A stretch of 14,127 bases of DNA from DASPLH01 sp035627675. Lineage in GTDB: Bacteria > Acidobacteriota > Terriglobia > Terriglobales > Acidobacteriaceae. Within the stretch, counting starts at the first letter, position 1. Every line of letters begins with the position of its first letter. The DNA lies in assembly GCA_035627675.1 (NCBI GenBank), contig DASPLH010000138.1, positions 1 to 14,127 of the forward strand, written 5' to 3'. This document shows, piece by piece, positions 8,165 to 14,127 of the stretch. The position numbers and the translations under genes were made by a program. A model generated the notes under the pieces. The model saw only the letters and a program-made list of their open reading frames with translations, had not been told where the DNA came from and did no database searches.

Positions 8165-9366
8165 TACAAGATATTCTCAAAGATCCCAGCCGCTCCCATG
8201 CCGCCGCCCACGCACATCGTGACAACGCCGTACCGGCCGTTGCGCCGCTTCAGTTCGCGAATAATCGTTGCGGTCAGTTTCGCGCCCGTGCAGCCCAGCG
8301 GATGCCCCAGTGCAACCGCGCCGCCGTTCGGGTTGATCTTGCCGGGGTCCAACCCCATCTCCTTGATGACCGACAGTGCCTGCGCCGCGAAAGCCTCGTT
8401 CAGTTCGAACACGTCGATCTGGTCGAGCGAGAGTCCGGCGATCTTCAATGCCTTCGGGATCGCATATGCCGGTCCCATGCCCATCTCCTCGGGCTTGTAC
8501 CCGGCGGTCGCGAAGGCGACGAACCGCGCCAGCGGCTTGATGCCGAGTGCTTTCGCCTTCTCTGCCGACATCACCACCGCGGCTGCGGCGCCGTCCGACA
8601 TCTGCGATGAATTTCCTGCCGTCACCGTGCCTTTGGCGTGGAAAGCCGGTTTCAGTGCGGCCAGGGCCTGCGGTGTCGTGTCCGCCCTCGGGCCTTCGTC
8701 GATCGCGAACTCAACCGTCTGCGGCTGAAGCTTCACTGCGGCAGATCCGCGCGAGGCGGTAGCTGCCGGGGCAGTGAATGTCACCTTCAGCGGCACAATC
8801 TCATCGGCGAAGTTTCCGGCATGGATTGCCTTCAGCGCCTTCTGGTGCGACTGGTAGCTGAACTCGTCCGCCTGCTCGCGCGTGACGCCGTATCGCTTCG
8901 CCAGCCGCTCGGCCGTCAATCCCATCGAGAGATACGCGTCTGGATAGTTCGCGACGAGCCACGGGTTGGCCGAGACCTTATGGCCGCCCATCGGGATCAT
9001 CGTCATCGACTCGGTGCCGCCGGCAACGATGACCTCCGCACCGCCTGCGGCAATCCGGTCCGCCGACTGCGCGATCGCCTGGAGGCCCGAGGCGCAGAAG
9101 CGGTTGATCGTCAGCGCGGAGACCTCAACCGGCAGTCCGGCACGCAGGGAAGCGATGCGCGCGACGTTCATACCCTGTTCGGCCTCGGGCATGGCGCAGC
9201 CGATCACGACGTCTTCGATCTCCTTCACGTCCACCTGCGGGACGCGCTCCAGCGCTCCCTGGATCGCCGCAGCCGCCATGTCATCGGGACGCGTCGCCCG
9301 CAACGTTCCTTTGTAAGCCTTGCCGACCGGCGTCCGGACGGCGGATGCAATCACGACTTCTCGCAT
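8164..9366 (-). CDS. fadA: Thiolase, acetyl-CoA acyltransferase (3-ketoacyl-CoA thiolase), 400 residues
   Basis: This cytoplasmic enzyme cleaves 3-ketoacyl-CoA with CoA to release acetyl-CoA, the last step of each beta-oxidation turn. All thiolase residues are present: nucleophile C91 in NRFCASGLQAI, H355 in GGAVALGHPLGCTGA, and C385 in TMCVGGGMGAAG. The length equals the usual 390-400. It starts at ATG 9366; the nearest purine-rich sequence (GAGAAC) is supplied by the 7-bp array that abuts the start. It lies 84 bp downstream of fadN, as in the Bacillus fadN-fadA-fadE operon. A biosynthetic acetoacetyl-CoA thiolase is possible on sequence alone, but the operon favours beta-oxidation. Confidence 0.95.
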   Translation of the reverse strand: MREVVIASAVRTPVGKAYKGTLRATRPDDMAAAAIQGALERVPQVDVKEIEDVVIGCAMPEAEQGMNVARIASLRAGLPVEVSALTINRFCASGLQAIAQSADRIAAGGAEVIVAGGTESMTMIPMGGHKVSANPWLVANYPDAYLSMGLTAERLAKRYGVTREQADEFSYQSHQKALKAIHAGNFADEIVPLKVTFTAPAATASRGSAAVKLQPQTVEFAIDEGPRADTTPQALAALKPAFHAKGTVTAGNSSQMSDGAAAAVVMSAEKAKALGIKPLARFVAFATAGYKPEEMGMGPAYAIPKALKIAGLSLDQIDVFELNEAFAAQALSVIKEMGLDPGKINPNGGAVALGHPLGCTGAKLTATIIRELKRRNGRYGVVTMCVGGGMGAAGIFENIL

Positions 9367-9370
9367 AGCA

Positions 9371-9398
9371 GTTCTCGGTTCTCAGTTCTCGGTTCGCA
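9371..9398 (+). repeat. Short tandem array of a 7-bp unit, next to the fadA start
   Basis: Four head-to-tail 7-bp units: GTTCTCG, GTTCTCA, GTTCTCG, GTTCGCA. The array begins four bases upstream of the fadA start codon. A related CCGAGAACTCAG lies at about 13031 between the NUDIX and deacetylase genes. Confidence 0.8.
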
Positions 9399-9416
9399 GT
9401 CGTTGCCATCGCCTGG

Positions 9417-9448
9417 TGCCTCAGCACCTCAGCGCCTCAGTACCTGAG
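9417..9448 (+). repeat. Short tandem array of an 8-bp unit, next to the fadN stop
   Basis: Four 8-bp units: TGCCTCAG, CACCTCAG, CGCCTCAG, TACCTGAG. The array stops two bases short of the fadN stop codon (9453-9451). With the 7-bp array it occupies most of the fadN-fadA gap. Confidence 0.8.
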
Positions 9449-9450
9449 CG

Positions 9451-11946
9451 TTAGTTGCGTAGTGGCTTTCCCGTCTTCAGCGTGTGCTGGATCCGTTCCT
9501 GTGTCTTGCGCTCGCCGCAAAGGCTCTTGAACCCGTCGCGTTCCAGGTCGAGCAGGTACTGTTCGCTCACCAGGGTTCCGGGCGAAACTGCGCCCCCGCA
9601 CAGCACCTCGGCGACTTTGTTTCCGATCTTCACTTCGTGGTCGCTGATGAACTCTCCCTGGCGCATGATGTGGACGCCCAGCTTCAGGGTCGCCAGGATG
9701 CTCTCGCCCGCGGCGGGCACATCCATCCTCGGCACCGGAGGCTTGTATCCGACCTTCACCATCTCCAGCGCGCGCGCCTTCGCATCGGCCAGCACGCGTT
9801 CGCGGTTCATCGTGACGTCATCGGCGCGATTGAGATAGCCGATGGACTTCGCCTCGAAGGCGGACGTCGAGACCTTCGCCATTGCAATCGCCTCGAACGC
9901 CTTCTTCATCGCCTCCATGAACTCCACCGACTCGCCACGACCCTCAGGACGAATCGAAGCCGCCGTGTCGGCCGCGCGCACCGCCATCTCCTTGCAGCCG
10001 CCGCCTGCCGGCAGCAGTCCAACGCCGACCTCGACGAGGCCCATATAGAGCTCGGCATGGGGCTGCCGGACGGGTGCGTGCAGCGCGACTTCGCAGCCGC
10101 CGCCCAGCGCCATCCCGAACGGAGCGGCGACGACCGGCTTCGGCGAGAACTTGATCGCTTGCGTCATGTTCTGGAATCCGCGAATCATCAGGTCGATGTC
10201 GTCCCACTCCTCTTCCTGGATCGCCATCAGCAGCAGCATGATGTTCGCGCCCACCGAGAAGTGCTGCGCGTCGCTGGTGATTACGAAGGCGTCGAAGTTG
10301 TCGGCCACTCCGCCCGCCTTGTAGCCCGCCGCGCCGGTGACCGCCGGAGCCACTCCCTGGAACCCCAGCGTCTGCGTAATGAACTGCACGATGTCGCCGC
10401 CGATCGCGTTCATCTTCGAGTGGAACTCGATGCAGCCCACACCGTCACCGAGGTCGATCAGAGAAGCTCCGGCGTTCTTCTTCACCACTCCGTTTGACTT
10501 TTTAGCGACCGTGACCGACCACACGCCCGCGGAGACCTGCTCGGGTTTGTACTCGCCCGTTGCGAGGTCGAAGTACGCGCGCCCGCTCGCGGTCTTCGCG
10601 TCCGCGTACCACGACTTGTTGCCCGACGAGAGCAGCTTCTCGACGTTGGCGCTGACCGGCCTGCCTTCGGCCCTCATGCGCTCGACGGACTTCTCGACGC
10701 CAACGGCGTCCCACAGTTCGAACGGTCCCAGTTCCCAGTTGAAGCCCATGCGCATGGCGCGGTCGATCTCGACTACGGTGTCCGAGATCTCCGGGATGCG
10801 GTTCGCCGAGTAGGTCCAAAGTTCGCTGAGCGCCGTCCACAGGAACTGCGAAGCCTTGTCCTTGCCGCCGATCAGCATGCGTGCGCGCTCGCCGAGATCG
10901 TCCACGTTCTTTGCCATCTCGAGGGCGGGGAACTTCACCTTCTGCTTCGGGCGATATTCGAGGGTCTTCCAGTCGAGCCCCAGACGCTCTTCGCCTTCCG
11001 GGCCTTTTTGTTTCTTGTAGAAGCCGCCGCGCGTCTTGTCGCCAAGCATCTTGCGCTCGAGCATGTCGTTGTAGAACTTTGGCAGTTGCAGGTCGCCACG
11101 CTCGTCCAGAGTGCGGGTCGAAGTCGCGGATCCCGAAACGGCCGCGCCGGCAGCGTGTGCCGACATGTTCTTCACCACGTGTCCGAGAATGTCCAGGCCG
11201 ACCATGTCGATGGTGCGGAACGTCGCCGACTTGGGGAAGCCGATCGCGGAACCCGTAAGCGCGTCCACGTCCTCGATGGTGAAGTCCATCTCCTGCATCA
11301 GGCGGATGATGTTCAGCACGCTGAAGGTGCCGATGCGGTTGGCGATGAAGTTCGGGGTATCCTTCGCCTGGACGATTCCTTTGCCCATCCGCACATCGCA
11401 GAAGCGCTCGACGGCCGCAACCGCGTCCGGGTCGGTGTCCGGCGTGCGAATAATCTCCAGCAGGCGCATGTAACGCGGAGGATTGAAAAAGTGCGTGCCG
11501 AACCAGTTGCGCCGGAAGTCCTCGCTGAATCCCTCGGCGATCGAGTGAACGGGAAGGCCACTGGTGTTCGTGGTGATGATCGTGCCTGGACGCCGAACGG
11601 CTTCGACCTTCCGCAGCAACTCGCGCTTGATCTCGAGGTTCTCGACGACCGCCTCAATCACCCAGTCACACTCGGAGATCACCTTCAGGTCGTCTTCGAA
11701 GTTTCCGGCCGTCACGAGCCTCGACAGGTTCGACTCAAAGAAAGCGGCCGGTTTGGACTTCCGCGCCGCTTCCAGCCCGGCCTCGGCGATCTTGTTGCGT
11801 TCGGGTTTCGGTGCGCCGGCCGGAGTACCCGGCGCGACGATATCGAGCAGGTGGGAAGGAATGCCGGCGTTGGCCAGATGGGCAGCGATGCGGGATCCCA
11901 TCGTGCCCGCGCCCAGGACGGCGACTTTCTCGATGCGTCTCTGCAT
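9451..11946 (-). CDS. fadN: 3-hydroxyacyl-CoA dehydrogenase with C-terminal enoyl-CoA hydratase domain (FadN type)
   Basis: The 831-residue protein joins two beta-oxidation activities. The N-terminal half is an NAD-dependent 3-hydroxyacyl-CoA dehydrogenase: Rossmann motif GAGTMG (12-17), catalytic dyad H152 and E164 in GTHFFNPPRYMRLLEI, and the two helical C-domains up to about residue 450. The C-terminal part is a crotonase domain with oxyanion-hole region HFSVGANI, GMALGGGCE with E619, and GLVEVGVGLLP with E639; the 20-residue spacing equals E119/E139 of E. coli FadB. This domain order is the reverse of FadB and matches Bacillus FadN (YusL, about 790 residues). The ATG at 11946 is preferred because GGAG lies eight bases upstream; an in-frame TTG at 11964 would overlap that site. 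It is the first gene of the operon. Confidence 0.94.
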   Translation of the reverse strand: MQRRIEKVAVLGAGTMGSRIAAHLANAGIPSHLLDIVAPGTPAGAPKPERNKIAEAGLEAARKSKPAAFFESNLSRLVTAGNFEDDLKVISECDWVIEAVVENLEIKRELLRKVEAVRRPGTIITTNTSGLPVHSIAEGFSEDFRRNWFGTHFFNPPRYMRLLEIIRTPDTDPDAVAAVERFCDVRMGKGIVQAKDTPNFIANRIGTFSVLNIIRLMQEMDFTIEDVDALTGSAIGFPKSATFRTIDMVGLDILGHVVKNMSAHAAGAAVSGSATSTRTLDERGDLQLPKFYNDMLERKMLGDKTRGGFYKKQKGPEGEERLGLDWKTLEYRPKQKVKFPALEMAKNVDDLGERARMLIGGKDKASQFLWTALSELWTYSANRIPEISDTVVEIDRAMRMGFNWELGPFELWDAVGVEKSVERMRAEGRPVSANVEKLLSSGNKSWYADAKTASGRAYFDLATGEYKPEQVSAGVWSVTVAKKSNGVVKKNAGASLIDLGDGVGCIEFHSKMNAIGGDIVQFITQTLGFQGVAPAVTGAAGYKAGGVADNFDAFVITSDAQHFSVGANIMLLLMAIQEEEWDDIDLMIRGFQNMTQAIKFSPKPVVAAPFGMALGGGCEVALHAPVRQPHAELYMGLVEVGVGLLPAGGGCKEMAVRAADTAASIRPEGRGESVEFMEAMKKAFEAIAMAKVSTSAFEAKSIGYLNRADDVTMNRERVLADAKARALEMVKVGYKPPVPRMDVPAAGESILATLKLGVHIMRQGEFISDHEVKIGNKVAEVLCGGAVSPGTLVSEQYLLDLERDGFKSLCGERKTQERIQHTLKTGKPLRN

Positions 11947-12251
11947 GAACGCGTCTCCGAACAACAGGGGATATCACAGGGCCGGGGACGCGTTAGCGTC
12001 CGGTACACACCAAGCCGCATGAAAAGGCGGGCATGATATCGACTCCAGATACTCACCGTCGGATGCGACGAAGGCTTCCGGCGGCCAGTTCAGCATCAAG
12101 TTGTTTGTCGAGCGCGGCCGATTACGGAAGCACTCTGATTGTTATTTGGAATTCACCCCAACCAGTTCCGCGTTCCACCCTGAAACCCGGAGCTGAGCAC
12201 TGCGTATCCGTACTGCGCACCCCACCAAAATAAGTCCCTAAAAAGAGAAGC

Positions 12252-12296
12252 GGCGCGCGTCGGGAATGTGGGGTGAGGATGGCAATGACGCGCGCC
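12252..12296 (-). repeat. Long-loop inverted repeat in the fadN leader
   Basis: GGCGCGCGTC (12252-12261) and GACGCGCGCC (12287-12296) are perfect reverse complements around a 25-base loop. On the fadN transcript it would begin about 10 nt after the predicted start site and be followed by GCTTCTCTTTTT, which resembles a terminator or attenuator. Confidence 0.5.
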
Positions 12297-12312
12297 TTAT
12301 TAAGTTGAATGA

Positions 12313-12342
12313 AGAATACTGAATGAAGATTCATTCAGTCAA
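12313..12342 (-). promoter_or_regulatory. Sigma70-like promoter of the fad operon
   Basis: On the minus strand TTGACT (12342-12337) and TATTCT (12318-12313) are separated by 18 bp. Transcription would run leftward from about 12306 into fadN. The spacer is filled by the FadR-like palindrome. Confidence 0.6.
12319..12338. promoter_or_regulatory. FadR-like (TetR family) operator palindrome
   Basis: TGAATGA (12320-12326) and TCATTCA (12331-12337) form a perfect palindrome with a four-base centre; one more C/G pair extends it to 20 bp. This is the layout of the Bacillus subtilis FadR box (TGAATGA-N4-TCATTCA), which controls fadNAE there. A further half-site TGAATGAAGA lies 14 bp to the left (12306-12315). 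It fills the spacer between the -35 and -10 boxes, so a bound repressor would block polymerase. In Bacillus, long-chain acyl-CoA releases FadR; the same is inferred here. No fadR gene is in the window. Confidence 0.65.
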
Positions 12343-12403
12343 GAGAATTTTTCGGAAATGTTTTGGGGACAGAGGCTTAGGAGAGACGCATAGTTCAGCA
12401 GGC

Positions 12404-12417
12404 GCTCCGGCCGGAGC
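12404..12417. repeat. Perfect 14-bp GC palindrome downstream of the NUDIX gene
   Basis: GCTCCGG joins CCGGAGC with no loop. It lies 45 bases past the NUDIX stop on the minus strand but is not followed by a T-run, so it is a poor intrinsic terminator. Its role is unknown. Confidence 0.4.
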
Positions 12418-12461
12418 ACAAGGTTGCAGGTCACCTCGCCCTGTGATTACCGGAGGCCCGG

Positions 12462-12998
12462 CTACTCGTGGCCCCGAGGCTGATGCGAAGCCTTCTCCAT
12501 GTGCTCTCGGACGTACTTCTGCGCCAGCGCGACCACCTGCTTCTCGCCCTTGTACGTGAGCTTGGCGGCGGCTTCCTCCAGCGGCAGCCAGAACGCACGG
12601 CGAACCTCGACGCGCATCTCCGGGCGGATGTTCCCGAGTCTTCCGGATGCGTAGCGGAACAGGTAGAAGCTCACGATCTTGAAGACGCGCTCGCGACCGC
12701 CCCAGGAGCGCACGTAAAAGTACTTGATATCGGTGAGCTTGGAGATAATCTCCGCGCGGACGCCGGTCTCCTCCCAAACCTCCCTGGCGGCGGTATGTTC
12801 AGGAGTTTCCCCGTGGTCCACCGCGCCTTTAGGCAGGGCGAACACCGTTCCTTCGGGCCGCGACGATGCGCGCCTGGTGACCTTATCGGCATTGATCGTG
12901 TTGGGCTCGATTATGGCGACATGCCAGCGGTCCCGGATGCGTCGGAGGACGACGCCCCCGGCAGAAACTTCGCGGACGATCTTGGCGGGTGTGGTCAA
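12462..12998 (-). CDS. NUDIX hydrolase, 178 residues
   Basis: The protein contains a perfect NUDIX box G-x5-E-x7-REVWEETGV at residues 58-80 (G58, E64, R72, E73, E76, E77), preceded by SAGGVVLRR and ending in a basic tail. The family hydrolyses nucleoside diphosphates linked to another moiety, using Mg2+; the substrate cannot be told from sequence. AGGVV near the N-terminus resembles diadenosine-polyphosphate/8-oxo-dGTP-type members. The only good start is TTG at 12998, and no clear ribosome site precedes it; the 7-bp repeat array begins two bases upstream. It diverges from the deacetylase gene. Confidence 0.92.
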   Translation of the reverse strand: MTTPAKIVREVSAGGVVLRRIRDRWHVAIIEPNTINADKVTRRASSRPEGTVFALPKGAVDHGETPEHTAAREVWEETGVRAEIISKLTDIKYFYVRSWGGRERVFKIVSFYLFRYASGRLGNIRPEMRVEVRRAFWLPLEEAAAKLTYKGEKQVVALAQKYVREHMEKASHQPRGHE

Positions 12999-12999
12999 G

Positions 13000-13027
13000 G
13001 AAAGTTGAAAGTAAAAATAAAAAGTGG
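13000..13027 (+). repeat. Short tandem array (7-bp unit), left arm between NUDIX and deacetylase genes
   Basis: Four A-rich 7-bp units: GAAAGTT, GAAAGTA, AAAATAA, AAAGTGG. GAAAGTTGAAAG is the reverse complement of CTTTCAACTTTC in the array at 13123-13171, so the two arms are inverted. It begins immediately upstream of the NUDIX TTG start. Confidence 0.7.
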
Positions 13028-13122
13028 AAACCGAGAACTCAGAGTTTGCGTGCTCGGGATTTAATCAGCACCGACTCACGAAGAGAAGTGTTAGCTTCTC
13101 ACTCTTTACATCTTAATTCCTG

Positions 13123-13171
13123 CTTTCAACTTTTGCCTTTCAACTTTCTACTTTCGTACTCTCTACTCTCC
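13123..13171 (+). repeat. Short tandem array, seven 7-bp units, abutting the deacetylase start
   Basis: Seven consecutive 7-bp units from CTTTCAA (13123) through CTTTTGC, CTTTCAA, CTTTCTA, CTTTCGT and ACTCTCT to ACTCTCC (13165-13171). The next base is the A of the deacetylase ATG. The pyrimidine-rich array leaves that gene without a Shine-Dalgarno sequence. Confidence 0.85.
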
Positions 13172-14083
13172 ATGCGTCGTCTCTTCTACTGCGATCACCA
13201 CGAGATCGAGCTTCCACCGGGACACAAGTTCCCGATGCGCAAGTACCGGCTCACTCGTGAGTTGCTCGCCTCCGACGGCGCATACGGCTTCGAGGCCGCC
13301 CCTTTTGCCGCGCGTGAAGACCTGGAGCGGGTTCACCATCCCGCCTACGTCGAACGCTTTCTTGCCGGCACGCTCGACCCCGCCGTGATACGCCGCATCG
13401 GTTTCCCCTGGTCGGATGGACTCGTGCGGCGAACTCTGGCCAGCGTAGGTGGCACGCTTGCCGCTACTCGCGACGCTCTCGACCGCCGCTATGGCGGCAA
13501 CCTCGCCGGAGGCACGCACCACGCCTTTCGCGACGAAGGCTCGGGCTTCTGCGTCTTCAACGACATGGCGGTTGCCGCCCTCTGGCTGCGAACGCATGCG
13601 GGCGTCGAGCGGGTGGCAGTCGTGGATTGCGACGTCCACCAGGGTGACGGCACGGCACAGATCTTCAACGGCGACCCGAAGGTCTTCACGTTGTCGATTC
13701 ACGGACGCAAGAACTTCCCGTTCCGCAAGCAGCAAAGCACGCTGGACATCGAACTCGAAGATGGCGTGGAGGACGAGAACTACCTGGCGGTTCTCGAGAC
13801 GGCCCTCGCCCGCGTCATGGACTGGAAGCCGAATTTTCTTTTCTACCAGTCCGGCGTTGACGGTCTCGCGTGCGACGTCCTCGGACGCCTGGCCCTCACG
13901 CATGACGGACTGAAGCGGCGCGACCGTCTCGTTCTCGGCGCGTGCGCCGGCGCCAAAATCCCTGTTGTCATCACGCAGGGCGGCGGCTACGGCGATCCGA
14001 TCGAACAGACTGCACTCGCGCACGCCAACACCTTCCGCACCGCTCTCGAGGTCTTCGGCAACGGCTGGGAATCCGCGACGTAG
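13172..14083 (+). CDS. Histone-deacetylase-superfamily deacetylase (AcuC/class IV-like), 303 residues
   Basis: This is a Zn-dependent deacetylase of the arginase/deacetylase fold. Key residues are H116-H117 in GGTHHAF, zinc ligands D154 and H156 in VDCDVHQGDGTA, D230 in YQSGVDGLACD, and catalytic-type Y273 in TQGGGYG. The HQGDGTA form, where class I enzymes have HHGDG, is typical of the HDAC11-like (class IV) bacterial group. Substrate is unknown; AcuC in Bacillus deacetylates acetyl-CoA synthetase, while other members act on acetylpolyamines. The ATG at 13172 begins the family N-terminus MRRLFYCDHHEIELPPGHKF; earlier in-frame codons run through the repeat region and are not coding. No ribosome site is visible. 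It is divergent from the NUDIX gene. Confidence 0.94.
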   Translation: MRRLFYCDHHEIELPPGHKFPMRKYRLTRELLASDGAYGFEAAPFAAREDLERVHHPAYVERFLAGTLDPAVIRRIGFPWSDGLVRRTLASVGGTLAATRDALDRRYGGNLAGGTHHAFRDEGSGFCVFNDMAVAALWLRTHAGVERVAVVDCDVHQGDGTAQIFNGDPKVFTLSIHGRKNFPFRKQQSTLDIELEDGVEDENYLAVLETALARVMDWKPNFLFYQSGVDGLACDVLGRLALTHDGLKRRDRLVLGACAGAKIPVVITQGGGYGDPIEQTALAHANTFRTALEVFGNGWESAT

Positions 14084-14127
14084 CGGCTCCTGCACACATC
14101 CGGTGCATCGTTGCACAACTCCCACGC

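Larger units (their letters stand above)
11947..12461. other. 515-bp region without a gene between fadN and the NUDIX gene
   Basis: I see no credible coding sequence: the longest open frames (66-78 residues) lack ribosome sites and family resemblance. The region holds the fad promoter/operator (12313-12342), a 10-bp inverted repeat (12252-12296), a small hairpin GGACGC-GTTA-GCGTCC (11986-12001) near the fadN start, and a GC palindrome (12404-12417). If the promoter is real, about 360 nt of it is the fadN leader. Parts around 12130-12340 are richer in A+T than the genes. Confidence 0.6.

Noticed and set aside
9371..9448. CRISPR-like array
   Set aside because: Units are only 7-8 bp, directly contiguous without spacers, and no cas genes are present.
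9484..10497. Plus-strand open frame (337 codons) opposite the crotonase domain of fadN
   Set aside because: Antisense shadow; the crotonase catalytic motifs on the other strand are intact.
12033..12334. Possible small genes of 66-70 codons in the fadN upstream region
   Set aside because: No ribosome sites, no family resemblance and overlapping frames on both strands; the region is better explained as leader and regulatory DNA.
12404..12417. Terminator for the NUDIX gene
   Set aside because: The 14-bp palindrome has no loop and no T-run follows it on the minus strand; kept only as a palindrome.

Overview
The window is a high-GC bacterial chromosome segment that reads like an acidobacterium (Acidobacteriota, Terriglobia/Koribacter-like). 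The clues are a futalosine-type menaquinone gene (mqnA), a dprA/topA pair, small acidobacteria-style conserved hypothetical genes, and abundant short intergenic repeats. The lineage is inferred from gene style and remembered family distribution, not from a search.

Left part, 1-5691. A truncated mqnA (minus) diverges from dprA (DNA processing protein A, plus). dprA is followed by a small four-helix-bundle gene and then topA (DNA topoisomerase I). The small gene lies between two inverted arrays of a 7-8 bp repeat and splits the dprA-topA pair. After topA come a clear stem-loop terminator, a 149-residue hypothetical protein, a second hairpin and an 89-residue hypothetical protein.

Middle part, 5704-12342, minus strand. 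This is a fatty-acid beta-oxidation operon transcribed leftward: fadN (3-hydroxyacyl-CoA dehydrogenase with a C-terminal crotonase domain), fadA (thiolase), a GxxExxY gene and fadE (acyl-CoA dehydrogenase). Without the GxxExxY gene the order is that of the Bacillus subtilis fadN-fadA-fadE operon. About 370 bp upstream of fadN is a sigma70-like promoter whose spacer holds the palindrome TGAATGA-N4-TCATTCA, which matches the operator of Bacillus-type FadR (TetR family). The operon ends in a tandemly duplicated REP-like hairpin that carries the last codons of fadE, then a hairpin with a T-run.

Right part, 12462-14083. A NUDIX hydrolase (minus) and a class IV-like histone-deacetylase-family deacetylase (plus) diverge from a 173-bp region bounded by inverted arrays of a 7-bp repeat.

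The most unusual theme is a set of eight short tandem arrays (units of 7, 8 or 9 bp, three to seven copies) in four intergenic regions. Most abut a start or stop codon, and in three regions they are inverted relative to each other. Two pairs enclose a small gene of an enigmatic, patchily distributed family (four-helix bundle; GxxExxY). Two regions hold arrays and no gene. This looks like a family of small array-bounded gene cassettes and their empty relatives.
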